From Sphingomonas yunnanensis (lineage in GTDB: Bacteria; Pseudomonadota; Alphaproteobacteria; Sphingomonadales; Sphingomonadaceae): a DNA stretch of 64,000 nt. The DNA lies in contig NZ_JAIOKB010000009.1 in assembly GCF_019898765.1 (NCBI RefSeq), forward strand, positions 1-64,000, in the 5' to 3' direction. The position numbers and the translations under genes were made by a program. Of the stretch, positions 34,507 through 41,692 are shown one piece after another (position 1 is the first letter of the stretch; each line of letters begins with the position of its first letter). The notes below the pieces were generated by a model, which made no database searches, had not been told where the DNA came from, and was given only the letters and a program-made list of their open reading frames with translations.

Positions 34507-35016
34507 ATGGACGATCGCGCCGCCTTGATCGAGCCGCTCATCCCAGGCCTGCGGCGCTATGCTCGAGGGTGGCTGCGCGACACTGCGCTGGCCGACGACA
34601 TCGTGCAGGACTGCCTGGAGCGCGCCGTCTCGTCGTGGCGCCAGCGGCGTGGCGACGCGGTACGTCCGTGGCTGTATGCCATCCTGCATAACCTCTTGGT
34701 CGATCATGGCCGGCGCGCACCGCGACGTCCTACGGTCGTCTCGATCGACACAGCGGACGTAGTGGCGCTCGCTGTCCGCGCGGAGCAGACCGACGCGATC
34801 GAGCACGGCGACCTGCTGCGCAGCCTCGATGCTCTGCCGCCGGACCAGAAGGCGGTTATCCTGCTCGTGTCGATCGAGGATCTGTCCTACGCCGAGGCGG
34901 CGACGGTGCTCGGCATCCCGGTCGGGACACTGATGTCGCGTCTGTCGCGCGCGCGGGACAGGTTGGCCGAGCTGATCGGCGCTGGCGCGCGCGCCAGGTT
35001 GAGGAGGGTGAAGTGA
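34507..35016 (+). CDS. ECF RNA polymerase sigma factor
   Basis: 169 residues with the two conserved regions of ECF sigma factors. Region 2 (about residues 12-75) has LADDIVQDCLERAVSSW and WLYAILHNLLVDHGR. Region 4 (about 105-160) has LPPDQKAVILLVSIEDLSYA and VPVGT-like IPVGTLMSRLSRARDRL. It redirects RNA polymerase to stress promoters. The GTGA overlap with the next gene couples it to its probable anti-sigma factor. It starts 1 bp after the propeller gene. A candidate promoter for this class lies upstream of the operon. Confidence 0.92.
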   Translation: MDDRAALIEPLIPGLRRYARGWLRDTALADDIVQDCLERAVSSWRQRRGDAVRPWLYAILHNLLVDHGRRAPRRPTVVSIDTADVVALAVRAEQTDAIEHGDLLRSLDALPPDQKAVILLVSIEDLSYAEAATVLGIPVGTLMSRLSRARDRLAELIGAGARARLRRVK

Positions 35017-35780
35017 CGGCTCCCGTCGGTGAGGACGATCTGACCGCCTGGGTCGACGACCGGCTCGCCGCCGAGCGCCGTTCCGTGGTGGAGCGTTACC
35101 TCACCGATCATCCGGAGATCGCGGCGCGTCTGCGGCAGCAACAGGACCAGCGTAGCGCGCTCCGGAGCCTCTTCGCCCCGATCGCGGCGGAGCCGGTCCC
35201 CGCCACGATGCGGGTTGAGGCGATCGCGGAAAGCCGACGTCGTGCACGCCCCGCATGGTTCCAGGCGGTGGCCGCGGCGCTCCTCCTCGCGGTCGGCTTC
35301 GGCAGTGGCTGGGGCGTGCGCACGCGAACGATGCCGCCGCAGGCCGGGATTGGCGCGCTCGCTCGGGAGGCCGGCTATAGCTACCGCGTCTACGCCTTCG
35401 ATGAGCAGCGCCCGGCCGAGATGGGTGCAGGTGAGCAGCGGCAGCTCGTCAGCTGGGCGTCGCGCCGGATCGGCAGCAGGGTAGCGGTGCCGGATCTCGC
35501 GGCGGCCGGCTACCGCTTCACGGGCGGCCGCATCGTTGCGACGCCCCATGGGCCGGCACTCCTGCTGCTCTACGATCGCGCCGGTCGTGCCCGCCTCGCC
35601 GTGCTCAGCCGCCCGATGGACATCGACAAGGACGCGAGCATGGTCTCGACACGCTACGATGACGTGCAGCAGGTGAGTTGGGCAGACCGTGGGATCGGCT
35701 ACAGTGTGGTCGCGCCGAGCGCGACGACGGGGCTTCAGCCGATCGCCGCGGCCATTCGAGACCAAGCCGCCTCGACCTAG
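35013..35780 (+). CDS. Membrane-anchored anti-sigma factor
   Basis: 255 residues. A short cytoplasmic N-terminal domain (DDLTAWVDDRLAAERRSVVE) is of the kind that binds ECF sigma factors. One membrane helix follows at about residues 88-104 (WFQAVAAALLLAVGFGSGWG), then a periplasmic C-terminal domain. The GTG at 35013 overlaps the sigma stop codon. No HxxxCxxC zinc motif is seen, so release probably depends on a periplasmic signal or on proteolysis. The periplasmic DUF305 and propeller proteins of the same operon are natural candidates for the sensing side. Confidence 0.85.
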   Translation: MTAPVGEDDLTAWVDDRLAAERRSVVERYLTDHPEIAARLRQQQDQRSALRSLFAPIAAEPVPATMRVEAIAESRRRARPAWFQAVAAALLLAVGFGSGWGVRTRTMPPQAGIGALAREAGYSYRVYAFDEQRPAEMGAGEQRQLVSWASRRIGSRVAVPDLAAAGYRFTGGRIVATPHGPALLLLYDRAGRARLAVLSRPMDIDKDASMVSTRYDDVQQVSWADRGIGYSVVAPSATTGLQPIAAAIRDQAAST

Positions 35781-35823
35781 CTCTTCGGGCTGCTGGCAAT
35801 CCAATGCGTAGCCGCTCTCCTAA

Positions 35824-35960
35824 TGTGCCGAGGACCCAGGACCGGTCACTCAGGAGCCCCTGCCCGCCTCCCAAGCCCGGTCACTCGTTCATCTCGCGGG
35901 TGGAGCCTTCCGAGCGATCCGCGTAGCTGTCCGGCCGGCTTGATTGGCAGGGAGGCGGAC
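35824..35960 (+). repeat. Dispersed intergenic repeat, copy l (5' end missing)
   Basis: TGTGCCGAGGACCCAGGACC, GGTCACTCAGGAGCCCCTGC, CCGCCTCCCAAGCCCGGTCA, CTCGTTCATCTCGCGGGTGG and GCTGTCCGGCCGGCTTGATT, ending GGCAGGGAGGCGGACATT. It lies between two plus-strand genes. Confidence 0.9.
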
Positions 35961-35996
35961 ATTGCGCGGGCGAAGCACACCCAGCAGAGTAGGCCG

Positions 35997-36344
35997 ATGA
36001 TCTCGGAGACCGCGAAGCTGCCAAAGGGGCAAAGCTACCCGCTCAAGCCGTCGACCTTGGAGGCGGCGCTTGCGGACGCGGACGTGACCATAGCCACGCA
36101 TCTGATCCGCAGCTCCGGCAAGCTGTTTGACGCTCATTTCTGGCCGGCGAACCCGAACGTGCCTCATGAACGGTTGTATGTCCGAGTGAGCTCGGTACCG
36201 AATGAACAAGCGAAGACCGCGCGGCATCGGATCGAAACCGAGATCCTGCCCGCGTTGATCAGTTGGATTGGCAACATACTTGCTCAGGACCAGCGATCGC
36301 CGGTCAGGCGCGAACAGCAGTACCTTGATCTGAAGAAACTTTAA
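35997..36344 (+). CDS. Hypothetical soluble protein
   Basis: 115 residues from ATG 35997. Reading upstream would translate repeat copy l. The sequence looks like a compact alpha/beta protein: LEAALADADVTIATHLIRSS, FDAHFWPANPNVPHERLYVR, a strand VRVSSVPNE and a C-terminal helix with ILPALISWIGNIL. No signal peptide or membrane segment. I do not recognise the family. Its start is 37 bp from the repeat end, so its promoter is probably within or just beyond the repeat. Confidence 0.55.
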   Translation: MISETAKLPKGQSYPLKPSTLEAALADADVTIATHLIRSSGKLFDAHFWPANPNVPHERLYVRVSSVPNEQAKTARHRIETEILPALISWIGNILAQDQRSPVRREQQYLDLKKL

Positions 36345-36381
36345 CTCCCACTGTTGGAAGGAAATCGGAGAGTTAGCCGAA

Positions 36382-36636
36382 TCATCTTTTATGCATCGCA
36401 CGGAGGAAATTGCCGTTGGTGACGGGAAAGCCAGATGCGGAGCCGATGACCGAGTCGATGCAGCAATAAGGGCAAAGGGCAGTGCCGCTCGTGTCCTCAA
36501 CCCATTCCGCTACATCACTGACCAAGAATGTTTTTTCACAGTAGAAGCAGCCGCAAACATCGCTATGTCCCAACTCCGCTCGATGATTGATTGAATGGCG
36601 GTGAGCGGCGTCGAGCGTACTGCGTTGGAAGTCCAT
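36382..36636 (-). CDS. Small zinc-ribbon-like cytoplasmic protein
   Basis: 84 residues with a conserved layout: HRHSINHRAELGHSDVCGCF with CGCFYC, then EWVED, then LCPYCCIDSVIGSASGFPVT and a C-terminal FLRAMHKR. This matches a widespread family of small uncharacterised cytoplasmic proteins with paired CxxC motifs, likely binding one zinc. The ATG at 36636 is the first in frame, with a later start at HSINHRAE not excluded. It is convergent with the gene ending at 36344. Function of the family is unknown. Confidence 0.75.
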   Translation of the reverse strand: MDFQRSTLDAAHRHSINHRAELGHSDVCGCFYCEKTFLVSDVAEWVEDTSGTALCPYCCIDSVIGSASGFPVTNGNFLRAMHKR

Positions 36637-36838
36637 GAACGCAGTATCGGCGGGTGTCCGCAGCCGGACGAGCGCTGATCCGGTTCGAACTCCAGAGTTT
36701 GCCCGCCTCTAGACGGTGCCGCTCGCCGCTCATCACTTCCAGGAACGTCCCGCCTGCCCCTGAGCACCTGTCGCACCCGCCTGGCACAGGCACGCGCCAG
36801 CGCGCCGCGCCGTCGGCGCTGCCACAGTGACGCCCGAC

Positions 36839-36946
36839 ATGACCGCGCTCTCCGACCCGCGCCGCCTGATCGGCAACCTCCTTCAGCTCGGCGCGGTCGA
36901 GTCGGTCGATCTCGGCGCGGTGACGAGCCGGCTGCGTGTCGGCGCT
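36839..36946 (+). pseudogene. N-terminal remnant of a phage baseplate protein V-like gene
   Basis: An ATG at 36839 opens MTALSDPRRLIGNLLQLGAV, then ESVDLGAVTSRLRVG. This resembles the first 35 residues of P2-type baseplate assembly protein V, which spikes the host membrane. The similarity stops at about 36946, shortly before the short hairpin repeat, and no other tail gene is present. The frame fuses by chance to the secreted-protein gene that follows. It is likely a relic of a deleted prophage. The call rests on a short match. Confidence 0.4.
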
Positions 36947-36969
36947 TTCGGATGCCCCGCCGGTCGACC

Positions 36970-37024
36970 GCGGCGGAGGCTACCTCCACCGCGGTGTCCG
37001 CCAATGGCAGGAGAGCGGACGTTG
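36970..37024 (+). repeat. Short hairpin repeat, copy 2
   Basis: CGCGGCGGAGGCTACCTCC, then GCGGTGTCCGCCAATGGCAG and GAGAGCGGACGTT. GTCCGC (36996-37001) pairs with GCGGAC (37015-37020). It is the same sequence and orientation as 26167-26220, and here it ends the phage remnant. Confidence 0.7.
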
Positions 37025-37078
37025 GCAATCGAGGCAGCCTCGGGCACCTTCGACGCTTGTTCGGTGGGAGAGAGCGCA

Positions 37079-37870
37079 GTGCGATCAGCTTGGGCGAGGA
37101 TGCTGGGTGGCGGAGTGATAGCCGTAGTTGCCCTTTCTCCTGCGGCTGCTCAGGAGGCAATGACAACCCGCCAGCGTGAAGCACTCTCACCGCGCGAGGC
37201 GAACCGTACCGTCCAACACGATCTCTTGTCGGTTTTGAAACCGATCACGAAGATCGACTCGGGAATGCTCAGGCAGTTGCGCGGCGTCGGTTTAACCACG
37301 AAGGCGTTCGGAACAGAATTCGACGGGGTTTGTCGCCGTGACGCTGTGACCCTGTGGTATGCCGCGACGCAAGCAGCGGCGAAGCCGGAGGACGCGCCGC
37401 TCCATCCCTACAGTCTAGAAGCTCAGGCGTGGTTCCACGTGATCCACCTACCCCGGAAAGCTTCGACCAGGACTCGAACTGATGAGGGCATCTGGAGATC
37501 ACAATGCGCCTCACTGGGCACCAACGAGGAAACGGAGTGGTTCGCCGCGAAGAATGCGCGGATCGCCGTTCAAGGTGCGTTGATGATGGAGGCCGCAGTC
37601 GAGGCCGTGCGTTCAGGCACGCTGAGGCCCGAGCCGTGCCCGAACATTTCCGACGCCAAGTCGACTTGCGAGGAGGCCATACTTGCAGGTGGCAGCATCA
37701 CAAAAATCGACAGTGTGGAGGCTTGCTCGTCCGAGGCGGGTAGCTTGTGCTACGTCGTAGACCTCGCATCATCAACCAAACTGACCATCAAGGGGCGAGC
37801 GCCAGAGTCTGCGCTCGTCCCGAGCGCAATCACCTCCATTGCTGTGGAGCAATACATAATCGTGACTTAA
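37079..37870 (+). CDS. Secreted hypothetical protein with six cysteines
   Basis: 263 residues from GTG 37079, preceded by GGGAGAG. ATG 37100 is an alternative. The signal peptide (WARMLGGGVIAVVALSPAAA) is followed by a helical region (TRQREALSPREANRTVQHDL), a Trp/His segment (SLEAQAWFHVIHLP) and a C-terminal part with several Cys residues (EPCPNISDAKSTCEE and EACSSEAGSLCYVVDL). The pairs suggest disulfides in the periplasm. I do not recognise the family. The upstream in-frame extension to 36827 consists of phage remnant and repeat and is not part of the gene. Confidence 0.65.
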   Translation: MRSAWARMLGGGVIAVVALSPAAAQEAMTTRQREALSPREANRTVQHDLLSVLKPITKIDSGMLRQLRGVGLTTKAFGTEFDGVCRRDAVTLWYAATQAAAKPEDAPLHPYSLEAQAWFHVIHLPRKASTRTRTDEGIWRSQCASLGTNEETEWFAAKNARIAVQGALMMEAAVEAVRSGTLRPEPCPNISDAKSTCEEAILAGGSITKIDSVEACSSEAGSLCYVVDLASSTKLTIKGRAPESALVPSAITSIAVEQYIIVT

Positions 37871-37893
37871 TTGATGCGTTTAAGTCCGCTTCG

Positions 37894-38048
37894 GGGCGCT
37901 TGCGGCCCCTCGCCCTCTCGTATCGAGGACCCATTACCGGTCACTCAGGCGCCCCTCCCCACTTACCAACTTCGGCCGCTCGTTCATCTCGCCGCTCGAG
38001 CCATCCGGGCGCTCCTCGCAGCGGTCCGGCTGGTCTGATTGGCGGGCT
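37894..38048 (+). repeat. Dispersed intergenic repeat, copy m (near full length)
   Basis: GGGCGCTTGCGGCCCCTCGC, CCTCTCGTATCGAGGACCCA, TTACCGGTCACTCAGGCGCC, CCACTTACCAACTTCGGCCG, CTCGTTCATCTCGCCGCTCG and GCGGTCCGGCTGGTCTGATT, ending GGCGGG. It lies between the secreted protein gene and flagellin. The remaining 240 bp before flagellin are AT-richer and show no gene. Confidence 0.92.
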
Positions 38049-38287
38049 CACGGACTGTCAAATTGATTTATGGCTTGGATTGCGCCCCTGAGCGTTTGTG
38101 CGTGGACGAATGCCCCCCGCGAAGCCTACCATAGTAGCAAAGAGATGGCCTCTGATCTTACCGCCATCTCGGCGTACGACGTTAGTCTAAGGAGTGCTTG
38201 ATAACGTAAATGAGCTGGGTCAGCGGTCGTTTGGATAGCTTAGGCAAGATGCCTAATGTAGCTGCAACCAGATCAGGAGGTAGGCTG

Positions 38288-39115
38288 GTGACCGTGATCA
38301 ACTCGAACACCTCGGCCCTGCGCGCCACCACCGCCTCGAACAGCGCCAACAAGGCGCTGTCGGTCTCGATGGAGCGCCTCTCCACCGGCAAGCGCATCAA
38401 CTCGGCGAAGGACGACGCCGCCGGCCTCGCGATCAGCAACTCGATGACCTCGCAGATCCGCGGCATGAGCCAGGGCATCCGCAACTCGAACGACGGCATC
38501 TCGATGGCGCAGACCGCGGAAGGCGCGCTCGGCGAGGTCTCGAACATGCTGCAGCGCATGCGCGAGCTGACCGTGCAGGCCGCCAACGGCACCTATGCGT
38601 CGACGGACACCGACTCGATCCGCGCCGAGCAGGCCGCGCTGAAGGACCAGATCAGCTCGATCGTCACCAGCACCTCGTTCAACGGCAAGAAGCTGTTCGA
38701 CGCCACCGCGGCGACGGGCTTCTCGATCCAGACCGGCGCCAACAGCGGCGACACCGTCACGCTCAAGTCGGTCGACTTCTCGGCGGGCGGCAGCTCGAAG
38801 CTCGCGGTCGTCACCGCGCTGGCGTTCGACGCCGCCGGCACCAGCGCCACGCTGGCCAACTATGACGCGGCGATCGCCGAGGTCTCGGGCGCGCGCGCCT
38901 CGCTGGGTTCGTCGCAGAACCGGCTTGAGTCGGCGGTGAACAATGCCACGGCCAACGTGACGAATCTCACCGACGCGCGCAGCCGCATCGAGGACGACGA
39001 CTTCTCGACCGAGACCACCGCGCTCGCTAGATTTCAGATTGTCACCAGAACTGCGACAGCGATGCTGGCTCAGGCCAATCAGACGCAGGATGGCGTTATG
39101 GCGCTGCTTAGATAG
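38288..39115 (+). CDS. Flagellin
   Basis: 275 residues starting at GTG 38288 (AGGAGGTAGGCTG upstream), giving the conserved N-terminus VINSNTSALRATTASNSANK and LSTGKRINSAKDDAAGLAIS. A short central region follows, then the C-terminal helical D0/D1 part ending AMLAQANQTQDGVMALLR. It is shorter than enteric flagellins, which is normal for sphingomonads. No other flagellar gene is in the window. Base composition changes abruptly at about 39027. The last 29 codons are less GC-rich and read LARFQIVTRTATAM where most flagellins have LAKAQILxQAxTAM. This suggests a recombinational mosaic. The gene is complete. Confidence 0.93.
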   Translation: MTVINSNTSALRATTASNSANKALSVSMERLSTGKRINSAKDDAAGLAISNSMTSQIRGMSQGIRNSNDGISMAQTAEGALGEVSNMLQRMRELTVQAANGTYASTDTDSIRAEQAALKDQISSIVTSTSFNGKKLFDATAATGFSIQTGANSGDTVTLKSVDFSAGGSSKLAVVTALAFDAAGTSATLANYDAAIAEVSGARASLGSSQNRLESAVNNATANVTNLTDARSRIEDDDFSTETTALARFQIVTRTATAMLAQANQTQDGVMALLR

Positions 39116-39349
39116 GATCGTTCAACACCCGATTCGCTCGTCCGAAAGATCGGCTCACCGTGCTGTTCCCATCCATAGGCCTTACCGCGACGAATGACGC
39201 GTGAGCTGCGATTGGTCGTTGCCGCTGCCTACCCGATCGTGCCTACGACTCAAAGGCCGTCATTCAGGCGTGGTTTCTGCCTTTCTCAATGAAGCCGCTC
39301 GTTCTGCCAACGGCCGAGTAGCTGCGCGTTTAAGCGAGCGCGGAACAAG

Positions 39350-39568
39350 CTAGCCCTTTTCCACCAGCGTGTGTGCCACCACCGCATTGGCATGCCCGTG
39401 TCCCATGCCGTGCTCGTCCTTCAGCATGGCCACCAACTCCATCTGCTTGGAAGGGTGACGGTCTCGGATGATCTGCAGCCATTCAGCGATCGGCCTGCCG
39501 TACTTCCTCTCGATCGACGGCAAGTAGGACGCGGGCCCCTTCACCGGCTCACTTGCCATCGACGTCAT
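39350..39568 (-). CDS. DUF4287 family protein
   Basis: 72 residues matching DUF4287: KGPASYLPSIERKYGRPIAE, WLQIIRDRHPSKQMELVAML and KDEHGMGHGHANAVVAHTL. These small helical proteins occur widely and sometimes pair with DUF5655; their function is unknown. The ATG at 39568 or the one three codons later could be used. It stands alone between flagellin and the ArsR gene. Confidence 0.85.
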   Translation of the reverse strand: MTSMASEPVKGPASYLPSIERKYGRPIAEWLQIIRDRHPSKQMELVAMLKDEHGMGHGHANAVVAHTLVEKG

Positions 39569-39780
39569 CCTTCAATCGTATGAGGCTCCGCATCCTCAAG
39601 CTGTTCGCGGGCGAGTGCAAGTCAGCTGGTTCTCGGGCTGATCGCGTCAGGGCGGCTCAGAAGCCCCAAGGAGGCCGTGCCACACGCCCAGCGCTCGCCG
39701 TAGCCGACAGCCATTGTGACTCCAGAGCGGGAGAGTCACGTCCAAGGATGGGTTCGTTCGACGCGAGCAGCTCGCAAGCC

Positions 39781-40134
39781 TTACCCCTCGCCTTCCCCCT
39801 GGCTCGATAGGACCGCACCTAGCGCATCGAGCCGCCTGTCCCAAACTGATCGCCGCGCTTCCAGCCACTGCTCAACGATCTTCAAGCCTTCATGGCGGAG
39901 CTGGCAGGACCGGACCCGGCCGAGCTTGCTACTGGTGACAAGCCCCGCTTCCTCGAGAAGCCGGATGTGCTGGCCGACAGCTGTGAGCGTGATCCCGGCC
40001 AGGTCAGCCAACGCCGAGACAGCATGCGGGCGCTCGCCCAACCGTTCGATCATGCGACGTCGTGTCGGATCCCCCAGCGCCTGGAGCAGCAGATCAATCG
40101 GCTCGGCGTCGACCTTCCGTCGTGGGCGCGCCAC
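39781..40134 (-). CDS. ArsR-family transcriptional regulator
   Basis: 117 residues with a winged helix: IDLLLQALGDPTRRRMIERL, HAVSALADLAGITLTAVGQH and LRHEGL. No metal-binding CxC pair is visible in the alpha-3 helix, so a non-metal signal is likely. It starts at GTG 40134, one base after the stop of the SRPBCC gene, so the two form an operon. This pairing of an ArsR regulator with an AHSA1/SRPBCC protein is common in proteobacteria. The longer frame from 40191 overlaps the SRPBCC gene. Confidence 0.9.
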   Translation of the reverse strand: MARPRRKVDAEPIDLLLQALGDPTRRRMIERLGERPHAVSALADLAGITLTAVGQHIRLLEEAGLVTSSKLGRVRSCQLRHEGLKIVEQWLEARRSVWDRRLDALGAVLSSQGEGEG

Positions 40135-40135
40135 G

Positions 40136-40609
40136 TCAGTCTGCCAGAAAGCGACCGAGCCGATCCAGCAGGTCGCTCCAGCCCTGCTCACGCATCACGG
40201 GACCGTCGGAGCCCTCGAAGAACACCCCCTGGAAGGTGCACGTGAGGGCTGTGCCGCCGTCCGCCTCCGCGATCTCGATTGTCTCCAAGGCGACCGAGAT
40301 CGGCCGGCCCGCGATCGCCATACGAGACGATATGATGATGCGCCGCCCTTCCACAATGTCCTGGAAGACGCCCTCGTTCGTCAGCTCGACGCCGGGAAAG
40401 GGTGTGTCTGGGCCGAACCGATAGGCGAGCCGCTCGGCGCCACCGACCCTGAAGTCACTCTCGAACGCCTCGAGCTCGTGGGTGTGACTCTCCGCATACC
40501 AGCTCTTCTTGATCGCGGGATCGGCGCACGCGGCGAACACCTTGGCGGGCGCTACCGGGTAGCGCCGCTCGATTGTGAAATTGCCATGCACGGCGGCAGG
40601 GTTGGTCAT
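40136..40609 (-). CDS. SRPBCC (AHSA1-like) domain protein
   Basis: 157 residues with the typical start FTIERRYPVAPAKVFAACAD and KKSWYAE, a FRVGGAERLAYRFGP strand region, and a C-terminal MREQGWSDLLDRLGRFLAD helix. The fold forms a hydrophobic pocket for a small ligand, which is unknown here. ATG at 40609. It is first in a two-gene unit with the ArsR regulator, which probably controls both. The upstream 200 bp contain the divergent broken gene at 40814 and the likely promoter. Confidence 0.9.
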   Translation of the reverse strand: MTNPAAVHGNFTIERRYPVAPAKVFAACADPAIKKSWYAESHTHELEAFESDFRVGGAERLAYRFGPDTPFPGVELTNEGVFQDIVEGRRIIISSRMAIAGRPISVALETIEIAEADGGTALTCTFQGVFFEGSDGPVMREQGWSDLLDRLGRFLAD

Positions 40610-40813
40610 ATCCGGCTCCTTACTGCGGTATTGCTTTCACTATGCTAAACCCCTTCTTCAGTCAAGTTTAAACCTCAGCTTTGACGCGAGAGACCCGGCA
40701 AACGGGATAGGCGAGGCGTGGGTGCGTACGGCCCATCCCCCTCGTGAAGAGGCCGCTTGGCAGGAGGCCGCGACCGACCGCTTCTCAGCACAATCGTCCT
40801 TGGTTAGCTTCAG

Positions 40814-41390
40814 ATGATGACGCTCCCTCAAACCGCGCTCCTTGCATTCCAGACCGCTGAGGATCTCGCCGACTGGCTTGCTGAGCACCACGCCACCAAC
40901 GGCGAGCTATGGCTACGCATCTACAAGGATGGTTCTGGACAGCGCTCTGTTACGTGGACCGAGTGCGTCGTGGAAGCGATCCGCTTTGGCTGGATCGACG
41001 GCCTCAAGACGGCTGGCGACGAGCGCTCATAACTGCAGCGCCTGACGCCCCGCCTACCAGGATCCAACTGGTCCCCCAAGAACCGCGATGTGCCGAGCGG
41101 TTGGTAGCTGAAGGTCGTTTGACACCGGCTGGGCTCGCCCATGTCGAGGCGGCACGCACAGAGGGACGTTGGGACACCGCCTATGAGGGGTCGGCCACGA
41201 TGGTCATCCCGCCGCTTTTCTTGAAGCGCGGGCAGCCCTGCCCAAGGCAGAGGCGCTCTTCCGAACTCTCGATCGGAAGAACCTCTACCCGATCTACTAC
41301 CGCCTCCAGACAGCCAAGCGGCCGGAGACTCGAGCTCGCAGGATGCAACAGATCCTCGAGCAGCTCGCGCGCGGTGAACGCTTCCATTGA
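40814..41390 (+). pseudogene. YdeI/OmpD-associated family gene, broken by a stop and frameshifts
   Basis: Frame 1 begins LLAFQTAEDLADWLAEHHAT and runs through FGWIDGLKTAGDERS. It then meets TAA at 41030-41032, where relatives have a tyrosine codon. It continues LQRLTPRLPGSNWSPKNR, shifts frame at about 41085 into ERLVAEGRLTPAGLAHVEAA, and shifts again at about 41225 into ALFRTLDRKNLYPIYYRLQT, ending in LARGERFH at TGA 41390. Together the pieces cover a normal protein of about 190 residues. One nonsense codon and at least two frameshifts show that the gene is dead. Confidence 0.85.
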
Positions 41391-41692
41391 CCTGAACCAG
41401 AAACGGTCAGCCGCGCGCCCTGGCCGCCCTACCTTCGTCTGCCCATCCGTCTTGGCAATCAACACATCGCAGCGGTCTGCAGACGATGCTTTGAGTGATA
41501 CGTGGTTTGCTGCATGAGACCCGTCGGCGTTGGCAGGCCGACACACGTCAGACCTATGTCTAATAAATCGCCGTAGTCTCTCTAGCTTATGAGGGTTGCG
41601 CTAACCCAGTCTAAATTGTTGCTGTGCATGGTTCCTCTCAGCGCTTCGCAGCGATCGCTGAGGAGCTATAAGGCGGGCTTGGATCTGGTTCG
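41391..41692. other. Intergenic region upstream of the GGDEF-EAL gene
   Basis: No gene seen. It becomes AT-richer after 41540. CTCAGCG and CGCTGAG (about 41638-41663) form a 7-bp stem about 30 bp before the start, probably within the leader. Confidence 0.4.

Noticed and set aside
36563..36793. Minus-strand frame with GGCDRCSGAGGTFLEV
   Set aside because: The Cys pair is suggestive, but there is no start signal and no recognisable family, and the downstream half overlaps the zinc-ribbon gene.
36827..37078. Extended N-terminus of the secreted protein at 37079
   Set aside because: The extension is made of a phage remnant and a hairpin repeat and would bury the signal peptide.
39245..39325. Possible decayed copy of the dispersed repeat (GACTCAAAGGCCGTCATTCA)
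   Set aside because: Weak similarity to one block plus CCGCTCGTTC; too little to separate from chance.
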